Assembly (NCBI GenBank): GCA_019239895.1
Contig: JAFAZH010000032.1
Span: 123,547-187,546, forward strand
Length of the DNA stretch: 64,000 bases
From: Abditibacteriaceae bacterium
GTDB lineage: Bacteria > Armatimonadota > Abditibacteriia > Abditibacteriales > Abditibacteriaceae
Direction: 5' to 3'
Part shown: piece by piece, positions 7,269 to 15,235 of the stretch
Position numbering within the stretch: position 1 is the stretch's first letter
Layout: the number at the start of each line of letters is the position of its first letter
The notes under the pieces: generated by a model
Told to the model about the DNA's origin: nothing
Databases searched by the model: none
The model's input: only the letters and a program-made list of their open reading frames with translations
Made by a program: the position numbers and the translations under genes

Positions 7269-8642
7269 ATGCAACTGTTTTTATTAGGTTTAAATCACAA
7301 AACGGCCCCGGTGGAAGTGCGCGAACAGTTGGCGCTGGCTCCCGCGCAACTGCCGCACGCATTGCGCGGCTTACGCGAAGCCAGCGGGGTGCGGGAAGCC
7401 GCTATCCTTTCCACTTGCAACCGGGCCGAGATTTATGCCGTCGGCCCCAACGATTCACTACCTCGCCTGGAAAAGTTTTTACAAGACTTTCATCATCTGC
7501 CCCTAGCCGGTCTCAACCCTTACCTTTATCAACGCTATGATGCGGACTCTGCACGCCATCTATTTCAAGTGGCCTGCGGGGTAGATTCCCTGGTTTTAGG
7601 CGAAAGCCAGATTTTAGGACAGGTTAAGACAGCCTTTGAAGCAGCCCGCACGCATGGCGCGATCAGCAACATCTTAGATGAGCTATTTCGTCGGGCAATA
7701 TCCTGTGGCAAACGTGCCCGCAGTGAAACGGCCATTGGGCGGGGTGCGTTGAGCGTTGGTTCAGCCGCCGTGGAGTTAGCCCGCCAGATATTTGGCCCGC
7801 TTTCCGGGCATACCGTGCTGATTCTTGGCGCTGGAAAAATGTCGGCTTTGACGGCGCAACACCTCGTGGCTTCCGGGGCGCGTTGTGTGCTGGTCGCCAA
7901 TCGCACCCACGCCCGCGCTGTCGAATTGGCCGAGCAATTTAATCAAGAGAAACCTATTGCCGAAGCCGTGTTCTGGGAGGAGTTTCCGCAGCGACTGGCC
8001 GAAGCCGATATTGTGATTGCCTCCACCCAGGCACCGGGTTTTGTGGTGACAGTCGAGCAAGTGGCAGCCGCGATGAAGGCGCGTCGCCAGCGACCCTTGT
8101 TTTTAGTAGACATCGCCGTGCCCCGCGACATCGAACCGGGCGCGCATCAACTCGATAACGTCTTCCTGTATGACATTGACGATTTACAGGGCGTAGTGAA
8201 CAACAACTTAGCGCAACGGGCGCGTGAGTTACAGCAGGTCGAGTCTATTATTGAAGCCGAAGTCACCGATTGGGCGGGCTGGTATCGCTCTCGTGAGGCG
8301 CAACCGATCATGGCGGCTCTGGCTCAACATGCGGCCCAAATTCGAGATAAGGAAGTCGCGGCGACCCTGGCGCAACTGCCCAACCTCTCTCCCCGTGAGC
8401 AAGAAATTGTGCGGGCCTTAGCGAAATCCATCTCTGGCAAGCTGATGCACGCGCCGCTGCGCCATCTGCGCGAAGCCGGAGAAGCAGGCTCGGCAGATGT
8501 GGAAGTTCTGCGCCGTGCCTTTAGTCTTGAATTAGCTGCTGACCATGCTAACGGGAAAAGTCTAAATGGGGCAATGGCTCAGGAAACTGAGAACTCCGAA
8601 GGTATGGCTGCGGAGGATGATGAGGCAGGTGACAGGGCATGA
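7269..8642 (+). CDS. hemA: Glutamyl-tRNA reductase
   Basis: 457 residues. The N-terminal catalytic domain has GLNHKTAPVEVRE and STCNRAEIYAV with catalytic Cys50; GVDSLVLGESQILGQVK follows. The NADPH-binding segment is LILGAGKMSALTAQHL, and the C-terminal dimerisation domain extends to about residue 420. The last 35 residues are an acidic, variable tail. It catalyses the first step of the C5 route to 5-aminolaevulinate. The stop overlaps the hemX start (ATGA), so the two are coupled. Confidence 0.97.
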   Translation: MQLFLLGLNHKTAPVEVREQLALAPAQLPHALRGLREASGVREAAILSTCNRAEIYAVGPNDSLPRLEKFLQDFHHLPLAGLNPYLYQRYDADSARHLFQVACGVDSLVLGESQILGQVKTAFEAARTHGAISNILDELFRRAISCGKRARSETAIGRGALSVGSAAVELARQIFGPLSGHTVLILGAGKMSALTAQHLVASGARCVLVANRTHARAVELAEQFNQEKPIAEAVFWEEFPQRLAEADIVIASTQAPGFVVTVEQVAAAMKARRQRPLFLVDIAVPRDIEPGAHQLDNVFLYDIDDLQGVVNNNLAQRARELQQVESIIEAEVTDWAGWYRSREAQPIMAALAQHAAQIRDKEVAATLAQLPNLSPREQEIVRALAKSISGKLMHAPLRHLREAGEAGSADVEVLRRAFSLELAADHANGKSLNGAMAQETENSEGMAAEDDEAGDRA

Positions 8643-9517
8643 ACACTTCCTGGTTATCGCGCTATGAAAGCTTGCTCCTGCTGGGGGCTGTGGTGGCTTA
8701 CCTGGCATCCATGCTCTTACTCTGGAGCCAACTCTTCTTGCAGCCGGATAAACCTTCAACCGATGTTGCTCTGGAATCAGGCCAGGCAGGGCATCACTCT
8801 GCTGCCATCACCGGGCGTATTGTGCTGGGACTGGGCGCATTGCTGCATTTTCTGGCGCTGGTCGGGCAGGGGCACGCTTTATTCACTGTGCAGGCCGGTG
8901 TGGCCGGACTTTTCGGCTGGATTTTAGCCATTGCTTATCTTCTGGTGGGCCAACGTTTAGGACGCAGAACGTTGGGCGTGTTCGTGACTCCCGTGGCTTT
9001 AATCGCTGCTATCTATTCGTTCACTGCACCCCTTTTGCATAATGCCGCGCCGCGTGCGTTGCACCTGGAACAAAGCTGGCTGCTAATTCATGTTTTCATC
9101 ATTCTCATTAGCTATGTCGCACTGGCCTTCGCCTTCGCCGCTTCCCTGATTTATCTGATTCAGGAAGGCTTGCTGAAACGCAAACGATTGTCGGGCTTAT
9201 GGCAACGCTTGCCTTCTTTGCAGGTAGCGGATGATCTCATTTACCGCACCACATCGTTTGGCTTAGCCATGCTGACGCTGGGTATCCTGACGGGTATCAT
9301 GTGGCAGCAGATGCACCAGCAGCAATATGCGGTTTTGCAAGACCCCAAGGTGATATTTTCCCTTGTGACCTGGGTAACATTTGCCATCTATATGGGCGCA
9401 CGCCAGGGCTTGGGGTGGCGCGGGCGACGCACGAATCTTGTAGTGGTTTGTGGATTTTTGTTGTTAGTCATTTCTTTCTTTGGCGCACCCCATTTGTTAA
9501 ATGGGGTAGCAAGATGA
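8639..9517 (+). CDS. hemX: HemX/CcsA-family cytochrome c assembly membrane protein
   Basis: 292 residues, eight hydrophobic segments. The region SYVALAFAFAASLIYLIQEG and the later LTGIMWQQ...LQDPKVIFSLVTWVTF resemble the CcsA/ResC family, including the DPK of the haem-handling motif, but the full WWD tryptophan cluster is not present. The order hemA-hemX-hemC matches Bacillus, where HemX lowers HemA levels. I therefore favour HemX over a true cytochrome c synthase component. It overlaps hemA by four bases. Confidence 0.8.
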   Translation: MNTSWLSRYESLLLLGAVVAYLASMLLLWSQLFLQPDKPSTDVALESGQAGHHSAAITGRIVLGLGALLHFLALVGQGHALFTVQAGVAGLFGWILAIAYLLVGQRLGRRTLGVFVTPVALIAAIYSFTAPLLHNAAPRALHLEQSWLLIHVFIILISYVALAFAFAASLIYLIQEGLLKRKRLSGLWQRLPSLQVADDLIYRTTSFGLAMLTLGILTGIMWQQMHQQQYAVLQDPKVIFSLVTWVTFAIYMGARQGLGWRGRRTNLVVVCGFLLLVISFFGAPHLLNGVAR

Positions 9518-9521
9518 GCCA

Positions 9522-9639
9522 GGGTTTGGGGTTGCGGGTTTGGGCTTACTACCTGACGTGATAGGAGCCTCTATCCAACAAAGATATGGCAATGCGTAAT
9601 AATAAGAGTTCCCGTCCCCAAACCCGCAACCCCAAACCC
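9522..9639. repeat. 23-nt perfect inverted repeat of G-rich heptamers (hemX-hemC junction)
   Basis: Arms 9522-9544 and 9617-9639 are perfect reverse complements with a 72-nt loop. The left arm reads as AGGGTTT, GGGGTTG, CGGGTTT, GGGCTTA from 9521, related to the element at 3953-4084. The right arm ends 12 bases before the conserved hemC start MGTRGS. The loop contains GATAG/CTATC and an in-frame ATG at 9586. Confidence 0.93.
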
Positions 9640-10599
9640 CAGACCCTCATCATGGGCACACGCGGCAGCCCCTTGGCATTGGCGCAGTCGCGTCTGGTGG
9701 CGGCGGCACTGCAAGAGGCGCATCCGGGACTTACCATTGAAGAACGAGTGATTCGCACGACTGGCGATAAGTTACAAGGTGCAGCCTTACCAGAGATTGG
9801 CGGCAAGGGTGTTTTTACGCTTGAAATTGAACACGCGCTTTTGCAAGGCCAGATTGATTTCGCCGTGCATTCACTTAAAGATTTGCCCCCGGAGTTACCA
9901 GCGGGCCTGTGCATTGGGGCCATCCCCAAACGCGAAACCGCTTGTGACGTTTGTATTTTGCATCCTGACTGGCAGGATTGGCCACCAGCCGATTCTAAAT
10001 TAGCGGCCCTGCCATTTTTGCCACACGGCGCACGACTGGGCACTTCGAGCCTGCGCCGTAGTGCCCAACTGCTGCATCTGCGCTCTGACTTAGTCATCGA
10101 AAGCATACGCGGTAATATTGATACGCGCTTGCGCAAACTGGAAGAGCAAAACTTCCATGCCATTATCTTAGCGCGGGCCGGACTGCAACGGTTGCAAGTT
10201 GAAGTAGCCACAGAGCGCCAACGGCGGCTCAATGAACGCGATTTTGTGCCCGCGCCGGGTCAGGGCGCTCTGGCGATTGAAGCCCGTGCAGACAACAAAA
10301 AAACGCTGCGCATCCTCAAAGCGATAGATCATGAGGCCACGCGGGCTGAAATTACGGCAGAACGTACCGCAATGCGCGCCTTAAATGCGGGTTGCTCCAC
10401 ACCGTTAGGGGCGCGGGCATTGGCAGTTGCGGGTTCGCTGGAACTGTGGGCGGCTGTGCTATCGCCCGATGGAGCGCAGCATGTTTTTGCAGAAGATTGC
10501 GGAGCCGTAAGCGATGCTCAAGCTTTGGGCGAGCAAGTGGCACAGCAACTCCTGGCCCAAGGCGCAAACCGGCTTTTAGAGAATAGCGCAACCCCTTAA
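9586..10599 (+). CDS. hemC: Porphobilinogen deaminase (hydroxymethylbilane synthase)
   Basis: Conserved protein begins MGTRGSPLALAQSRLV at the ATG at 9652; an in-frame ATG at 9586 adds 22 residues, of which NNKSSRPQTRNPKPQTL is largely encoded by the right arm of an inverted repeat. Hallmarks: VHSLKDLP, GTSSLRRSAQL, SIRGNIDTRLRKL and the dipyrromethane-cofactor cysteine in NAGCSTPLGA (Cys270 in the long form, Cys248 in the short). It joins four porphobilinogens into hydroxymethylbilane. Neither start has an ideal Shine-Dalgarno: TAGGAG lies about 19 bases before 9586 and none before 9652. hemB, hemD and hemL are not in the window. Confidence 0.95.
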   Translation: MAMRNNKSSRPQTRNPKPQTLIMGTRGSPLALAQSRLVAAALQEAHPGLTIEERVIRTTGDKLQGAALPEIGGKGVFTLEIEHALLQGQIDFAVHSLKDLPPELPAGLCIGAIPKRETACDVCILHPDWQDWPPADSKLAALPFLPHGARLGTSSLRRSAQLLHLRSDLVIESIRGNIDTRLRKLEEQNFHAIILARAGLQRLQVEVATERQRRLNERDFVPAPGQGALAIEARADNKKTLRILKAIDHEATRAEITAERTAMRALNAGCSTPLGARALAVAGSLELWAAVLSPDGAQHVFAEDCGAVSDAQALGEQVAQQLLAQGANRLLENSATP

Positions 10600-10603
10600 T
10601 TTT

Positions 10604-11200
10604 ATGCACATTATCGTGGCGATGACGGGAGCTTCAGGGCAGCTTTATGCCCTGCGCCTGCTTCAGAAGCTTCATGTAGCCCAGGTGCATATTTCTCTGG
10701 TTATCAGTGAGCCTGCGTGTGTATCTCTGGCTGCCGAGAGCGACATCAAGCTAAACGCCACCTCCCCCGACCTGACTAAACTCTTTGGCGCTGATGGCTC
10801 ATCTCTCAACAATGTACGCTATTTTAGCCCTCGTCAGATCAGTGCCCCGATTGCCTCTGGCTCCAACCCACATGATGGCATGGTCGTGATTCCCTGCTCA
10901 ATGGGCACGTTGGGAAGGATTGCCCACGGCACCTCCGATGATTTAATAGCCCGTGCTGCGGATGTGACGCTCAAAGAGCGACGTAAGTTAATTTTAGTGG
11001 CGCGTGAAACGCCGCTTTCCCTGATTCATCTGAAGAATATGCAAGCGGTGACGGAGGCGGGCGCGCTAGTCATGCCCGCGTGTCCGCACTTTTATCATCA
11101 GCCCGATACCGTTGAGGAAGTTTTAGATACTGTTGTTGACCGTGTATTAGATCAATTGGGTGTTGCGATTGATACACAACGCTGGAACAGCGGCAAATGA
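10604..11200 (+). CDS. ubiX: Flavin prenyltransferase UbiX
   Basis: 198 residues. GASGQLYALRLLQKL at the N-terminus, PCSMGTLGRIAHGTSDDLIA in the middle and RETPLSLIHLKNM near residue 145 are the family signatures. UbiX makes prenylated FMN, the cofactor of UbiD-type decarboxylases in ubiquinone and menaquinone (futalosine) synthesis. It begins four bases after hemC and is followed by a UbiA-type prenyltransferase. That pairing is common for the quinone branch; UbiD itself is not seen here. Confidence 0.95.
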   Translation: MHIIVAMTGASGQLYALRLLQKLHVAQVHISLVISEPACVSLAAESDIKLNATSPDLTKLFGADGSSLNNVRYFSPRQISAPIASGSNPHDGMVVIPCSMGTLGRIAHGTSDDLIARAADVTLKERRKLILVARETPLSLIHLKNMQAVTEAGALVMPACPHFYHQPDTVEEVLDTVVDRVLDQLGVAIDTQRWNSGK

Positions 11201-11223
11201 CATTACCAAGGTGAAGCTATAAA

Positions 11224-12108
11224 ATGGCTACAGAATATCCTCAGGCAGCAGCCCGCCCCCGCCCAACACTCCGCGACTATTTAGAGCTTGTCAAGTTCTC
11301 GCACACGCTCTTTGCCTTGCCTTTTGCCTTGGCTTCGATGCTGATAGCAGCGCACGGCTTGCCCGCAATGCGCATTGTCCTCTGGATTCTGGTAGCGATG
11401 GTGACGGCACGCACAACGGCGATGGGCTTCAACCGCATTATAGATCGCAACATTGATGCAGCTAACCCGCGCACTGCTGGGCGAGAGATTCCAGCGGGTA
11501 AGGTTTCGGTCGGGCAGGCCAGTGCTTTAGTCATCTCTAGTGCTATGGTTTTTGTCGTGGCGGCCTATGAACTCAATCCCTTAGCGTGCGCTTTAGCCTT
11601 ACCGACGCTCATTGTTTTGTGCTTCTATTCTTTCTGTAAGCGATTCACTTCATTATCGCACTTTGTCCTTGGCTTCTGCCTGGGCATTGCGCCGATTGGG
11701 GCGTGGATTGCTGTGCGCAGTCGCCTGGAATGGCCACCAGTCGTGTTAGGGGCTGCCGTGATGTTCTGGGTGGCGGGGTTCGACATCATCTATGCCACAA
11801 TGGATGAGGAGTTCGACCAGAAGATGGGTTTGCACTCGATGGTGCGCCGTTGGGGTGTGCCAGCCGCCCTCACTCTGGCAAGGGTCTTTCACGCTATTTT
11901 TATTGTCTTATTGCTCGCCTTCGGACACATCGCCGCCTTGGGCAACATCTTTATGGGAGCAGTGGCCCTGATTGCCTTATTTCTCATCTATGAACACGCC
12001 ATCGTGAACCCACACGATTTGCGCCGGGTAAACGCCGCCTTTTTCACTGTCAATGGCGCTATCAGCGTGTTCTTCCTCTTGGCTGTGGTTGCTGATGTGT
12101 TCTTCTGA
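11224..12108 (+). CDS. UbiA-family polyprenyltransferase (MqnP/UbiA type)
   Basis: 294 residues, about eight membrane helices. First Asp-rich motif NRIIDRNIDAANPRT at 70-84; second region GFDIIYATMDEEFD at about 185-198. The pattern matches the 4-hydroxybenzoate or 1,4-dihydroxy-6-naphthoate prenyltransferases. In bacteria with ubiX, rex and a long-chain prenyl synthase close by, the usual role is MqnP of the futalosine menaquinone route, but the substrate cannot be read from sequence. It likely uses the product of the polyprenyl synthase at 2592. Confidence 0.88.
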   Translation: MATEYPQAAARPRPTLRDYLELVKFSHTLFALPFALASMLIAAHGLPAMRIVLWILVAMVTARTTAMGFNRIIDRNIDAANPRTAGREIPAGKVSVGQASALVISSAMVFVVAAYELNPLACALALPTLIVLCFYSFCKRFTSLSHFVLGFCLGIAPIGAWIAVRSRLEWPPVVLGAAVMFWVAGFDIIYATMDEEFDQKMGLHSMVRRWGVPAALTLARVFHAIFIVLLLAFGHIAALGNIFMGAVALIALFLIYEHAIVNPHDLRRVNAAFFTVNGAISVFFLLAVVADVFF

Positions 12109-12122
12109 AGTTTTCTCCCCTG

Positions 12123-12243
12123 TTTCAACACAAAGGCCACAAAGGAGGCACAAAGGACACACAAAGGACACAAAAAAGTGCTTTTTGAACTTAATGAACT
12201 CCTTTGTGGTCTCTGTGTATGCTTCGTGTTCTTTGTGTTGAAA
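12123..12243. repeat. Inverted repeat with ACACAAAGG units
   Basis: TTTCAACACAAAG at 12123-12135 pairs perfectly with CTTTGTGTTGAAA at 12231-12243. The left side continues with four CACAAAGG units, and the right side carries diverged complements (CCTTTGTGG, CTGTGTA, CGTGTTC). It lies between the ends of two convergent genes and could also act as a bidirectional terminator. Confidence 0.85.
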
Positions 12244-12261
12244 AGACGAGTTGAGCTTTGA

Positions 12262-12861
12262 TTATCCCAATGCCCACAGGGTGCCGCGCCGCAATAGGTC
12301 GTGAAAATGAGGATTAAAAGGGCCACCATTATCACGCTCCACTGGCTCGTGACCTAATGCTGTATAAAAAATACGGCCTTTGCCGTGTTCCTTCACCCAG
12401 GCGATGGGAAGGGGACGGTTTTCATGGCTGGTGGTTTGAAGCAGTAGGTGATAGCTGCTGGGGTCAGTCTCCATGATATAAAGTTCGTCCCAGGTATCGA
12501 AATCACTCAGGCTGGAGGTGATGGGGTGGTGACTATCTACCACCTCAATATGTAAGGCCAGTTGGGGCGGGTGGGTAATGAACTTGCCGCCAACCAGTTG
12601 GATGTATTGAGGGTTATTCTTCCAGGTGTCGGTCGCATTATGGATGCCGATCAGGGCTTTGCCATCGGCCACAAAACGCTCGATTCCGGCAAACTGGGTA
12701 TCACTGAGGTCTTTGCCGGTGCAGTACACCAGTAGCCCATTATAGGATTGCAACTCGTCCCCTGCCAGGATTTCCAAGTCTTGAGTCTCAGTCAATTCCA
12801 TCCCATGTAGGGCTTGCTTGAGTTGGGGTAGGGTGTTCTCGATGCGGTGGTAATGCAGCAT
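12262..12861 (-). CDS. ThuA-like (trehalose-utilisation fold) protein
   Basis: 199 residues from the ATG at 12861. IGIHNATDTW, the H...P...H pattern (VVDSHHPITSSL), DELYIM and GRIFYTALGHE near the C-terminus are typical of ThuA-domain proteins, a glutamine-amidotransferase-like fold of uncertain function often linked to sugar metabolism. The reading frame is open upstream and encodes TPRLLVVYNP, the expected first beta strand, so the true start is probably an ATT at 12897 preceded by AAAGAGG. That would add 12 residues. It is last in a minus-strand series after moxR and a receiver gene. Confidence 0.8.
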   Translation of the reverse strand: MLHYHRIENTLPQLKQALHGMELTETQDLEILAGDELQSYNGLLVYCTGKDLSDTQFAGIERFVADGKALIGIHNATDTWKNNPQYIQLVGGKFITHPPQLALHIEVVDSHHPITSSLSDFDTWDELYIMETDPSSYHLLLQTTSHENRPLPIAWVKEHGKGRIFYTALGHEPVERDNGGPFNPHFHDLLRRGTLWALG

Positions 12862-12984
12862 CGGGTTGTAAACGACTAAAAGGCGTGGCGTGTTAATAGG
12901 GATACCTCTTTAAGCGAGCATTAACAACAAACGGTGGTTGTAAGTGTAAGCACCTAAGAGGTTTTTTACTATAGGTTTTAAACT

Positions 12985-13530
12985 TTAGCTTTCTACGGAG
13001 GGTTTGGCTGGATTATTTGAATTCGGTGTGGTCGGAGCTATCAGGCGATCCATCAGTTCAAAAAGCACATCGAAATCAATGGGTTTGGTGAGGTGGCCAT
13101 CGTATCCGGCAGCCTGGGCACGCTGACGATCATCTTCCAGACCATAACCACTCAGGGCAATAGATTTAAAGGATGTGCCCTGGCTTCCGGCGCGTAAGGC
13201 TTCCATCATCTCATAGCCGTCCATGTCGGGCATACTGATGTCGCTGACCACAATATGCGGGGCAAAGCTTTCCATCAATTGAAGCGCCTTGGAGCCAGAA
13301 TTAGCTGTCGCCACGGAATAGCTGCGCCGGGACATCAGCAAATTCATCATACTGAGCATGTCATCATGGTCATCCACCAGCAACACTCGCAATTCATGGG
13401 AGCGCGGTTCTGTCGCTTGAGGGATGGCACGCCCTTCTAATTCGCCTGTTTGCCCCGCCTCCAGGATGAGAGGTGTGGACGGGTCGAGCGGGGTATAAGC
13501 TAAAGTTTGTTTATTGTCAGTCTGGCTCAT
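12985..13530 (-). CDS. Stand-alone response-regulator receiver protein
   Basis: 181 residues from the ATG at 13530, chosen because GGTGAGG stands at ideal spacing; the frame extends to an ATG at 13617 with a poorer site. About 45 linker residues precede a single receiver domain: LRVLLVDDHDD, phosphorylated Asp in VVSDISMPDMDGY, then ALSGYG and the conserved Lys in LTKPIDF. There is no output domain. Its partner kinase is not nearby. It follows moxR on the same strand. Confidence 0.85.
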   Translation of the reverse strand: MSQTDNKQTLAYTPLDPSTPLILEAGQTGELEGRAIPQATEPRSHELRVLLVDDHDDMLSMMNLLMSRRSYSVATANSGSKALQLMESFAPHIVVSDISMPDMDGYEMMEALRAGSQGTSFKSIALSGYGLEDDRQRAQAAGYDGHLTKPIDFDVLFELMDRLIAPTTPNSNNPAKPSVES

Positions 13531-13692
13531 GGTAACCTCACCAGTATGTTCGGCATCTGGCGCGAGGGAGTTGTGGGGAGAGTCAGTTGAGCTTTTAGAC
13601 CTAAATTTGGCATCCACTAGACAGATTCCTTACATTCTTAATAGTACTGCAATGGGCATAATAATAAAACGGCTTCATCTCATAAGACACGG

Positions 13693-14682
13693 CTAAGCAG
13701 CAATAAGTGCGTGTTTTGTCAATAGTTCGTCAATTAAAGTATCGGTTTCAATAGACTCCGCCTGACCTTCAAAGTTCAGAATAATTCGGTGCCGCAGGGC
13801 CGGGCGTGCCACGAAGTCAACATCTTCCGAAGAGACATGAAACCTACCTTGCAATAGCGCACGAACTTTGCCAGCGAGGATAATCGCCTGCGCCCCGCGT
13901 GGGCTGGAACCATAGCGCACATACTTTTGCACGTTCTCGGTAGCAAATTCACTGTCCGGGTGCGTGCCGAGCATAATCCGCACGGCGTGCTCCTGAATGT
14001 GGGGCGCAATGGGCACTTCCCGCACCAGGCGGCGCAGAGTCATGATACCCGCTGCATCAATCACTTCATCGGGCCGGTCGCCCGCTCCCGTGGTGGTGCG
14101 ATTCAGGATTTGTAGCAGTTCCTCCAGACTCGGAAAATAGACTTTTAGCTTGAACAGAAAGCGGTCAAGCTGCGCTTCGGGCAGGGGATAGGTGCCTTCC
14201 ATTTCTAACGGGTTCTGGGTCGCTAAGACAATATAAGGCTCGGCTAATTGATAGGTTTTGCCTGCTACTGTGACGCTCCTCTCCTGCATGGCCTCTAAAA
14301 GCGCACTCTGGGTTTTAGGCGTGGCGCGGTTAATTTCGTCGGCCAAGAGCACATTGGTAAAAACCGGGCCATGCTGGAATTGGAACTCTTTGCGGCCATC
14401 GGGCGATTCAGCAATGATATTGGTGCCAGTGACATCGGCAGGCATCAGGTCGGGGGTAAATTGGATGCGGGCAAAGTGCAGTCCCAGAGATTGAGACAGT
14501 GTCCGCACCATCAGGGTCTTACCCAAGCCAGGTACGCCTTCTAGGAGGGCATGACCGCCTCCACACAGGCACATCAATATACCTTCCACAATCTGTTCCT
14601 GCCCGACAATAACGCGAGCCATCTGGCTCTTAATGGCATCAATTTTTGTGACGAACTCTGAGACAGCAGCATTGGCATCCAT
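13693..14682 (-). CDS. MoxR-family AAA+ ATPase
   Basis: 329 residues. Walker A GVPGLGKT at 49-56, Walker B LLADEINRA at about 111-119, sensor-1 VLATQNPLEMEGTYPLPEAQ, and Arg finger region LDRFLFKL. MoxR proteins act as chaperone-like ATPases, often with von Willebrand-type or membrane partners. The gene directly downstream of the Gln-rich membrane protein (15236-16732) on the same strand fits the typical moxR neighbourhood, but the usual DUF58 gene is absent. Confidence 0.95.
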   Translation of the reverse strand: MDANAAVSEFVTKIDAIKSQMARVIVGQEQIVEGILMCLCGGGHALLEGVPGLGKTLMVRTLSQSLGLHFARIQFTPDLMPADVTGTNIIAESPDGRKEFQFQHGPVFTNVLLADEINRATPKTQSALLEAMQERSVTVAGKTYQLAEPYIVLATQNPLEMEGTYPLPEAQLDRFLFKLKVYFPSLEELLQILNRTTTGAGDRPDEVIDAAGIMTLRRLVREVPIAPHIQEHAVRIMLGTHPDSEFATENVQKYVRYGSSPRGAQAIILAGKVRALLQGRFHVSSEDVDFVARPALRHRIILNFEGQAESIETDTLIDELLTKHALIAA

Positions 14683-14700
14683 AGCAGATTGGTAATGTGA

Positions 14701-14728
14701 GTAGAGACGCGATTAATCGCGTCTCTAC
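14701..14728. repeat. Perfect 28-bp palindrome GTAGAGACGCGATTAATCG...
   Basis: Positions 14701-14714 and 14715-14728 are exact reverse complements with no loop. It lies in the 112-base gap between the Gln-rich protein frame and moxR. A core of this type (TAGAGACGCGAT) recurs as a dispersed repeat in many bacteria. It could form a cruciform or act as an attenuator. Confidence 0.9.
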
Positions 14729-14794
14729 TGTGCGAAGTGGCTAACAGGTATCAAGGTCTATTAGCCAGTGCTGTAATTTCCTTTCGTGGAGTCC

Positions 14795-15235
14795 CTACTT
14801 CCCATCTGGCTTGAGGCTGTCGAAGTAATCTTTGACGGGTTGCTTATATTCGGGCGGCACAACATCCTTGGACACGGCATCTTCCGCATCTTTCTTGTAG
14901 CTCTCGTAGACTTTGTAATACGGAGTTTTGACCTGTCCGCCTTGCGAGTCGCCTTGCGTTTGCAATTGCTCGGTTTCGCCATCCTTGCTGTATTTACCGG
15001 TAATGCGGTCAATCTTCTTGTGTGTTTTGGGGAGACGGTCACTCCACTGGTCGGCCCAGCGCCGCTTGTCGCCAGTCTGATTGCTCTTAACGCCGGAAAC
15101 GCCACCGCCAGCGTTATTGCCCGTCGTGTGGTTGCGTGGCCCTAAGCCCGCGCCGCCGCCAACCTTACCATGTGGATCAGAAACGCCTATATCTTTGCCT
15201 GGTGTTAAGCCCGAACCGGACTTGCCATCACCCTG
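14795..15235 (-). pseudogene. In-frame C-terminal continuation after a TGA of the Gln-rich membrane protein
   Basis: Immediately after the TGA at 15236-15238 the same frame stays open for 146 codons and ends with TAG at 14797-14795. It encodes a Gly-rich linker (QGDGKSGSGLTPGKDIGVSD) and then a well-formed basic domain with KRRWADQWSDRLPKTHKKID, VKTPYYKVYESYKKDAEDAV and VPPEYKQPVKDYFDSLKPDG before the stop. No ATG or GTG start lies early in this frame, so it cannot be an ordinary separate gene. Either the TGA is read through, or it is a recent nonsense mutation or sequencing error. Codon choice looks like real coding sequence. Confidence 0.7.

Noticed and set aside
14761..15105. Basic 114-residue minus-strand frame
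   Set aside because: It is out of frame with the well-formed C-terminal domain encoded by the same bases (14795-15235), whose composition is far more protein-like.
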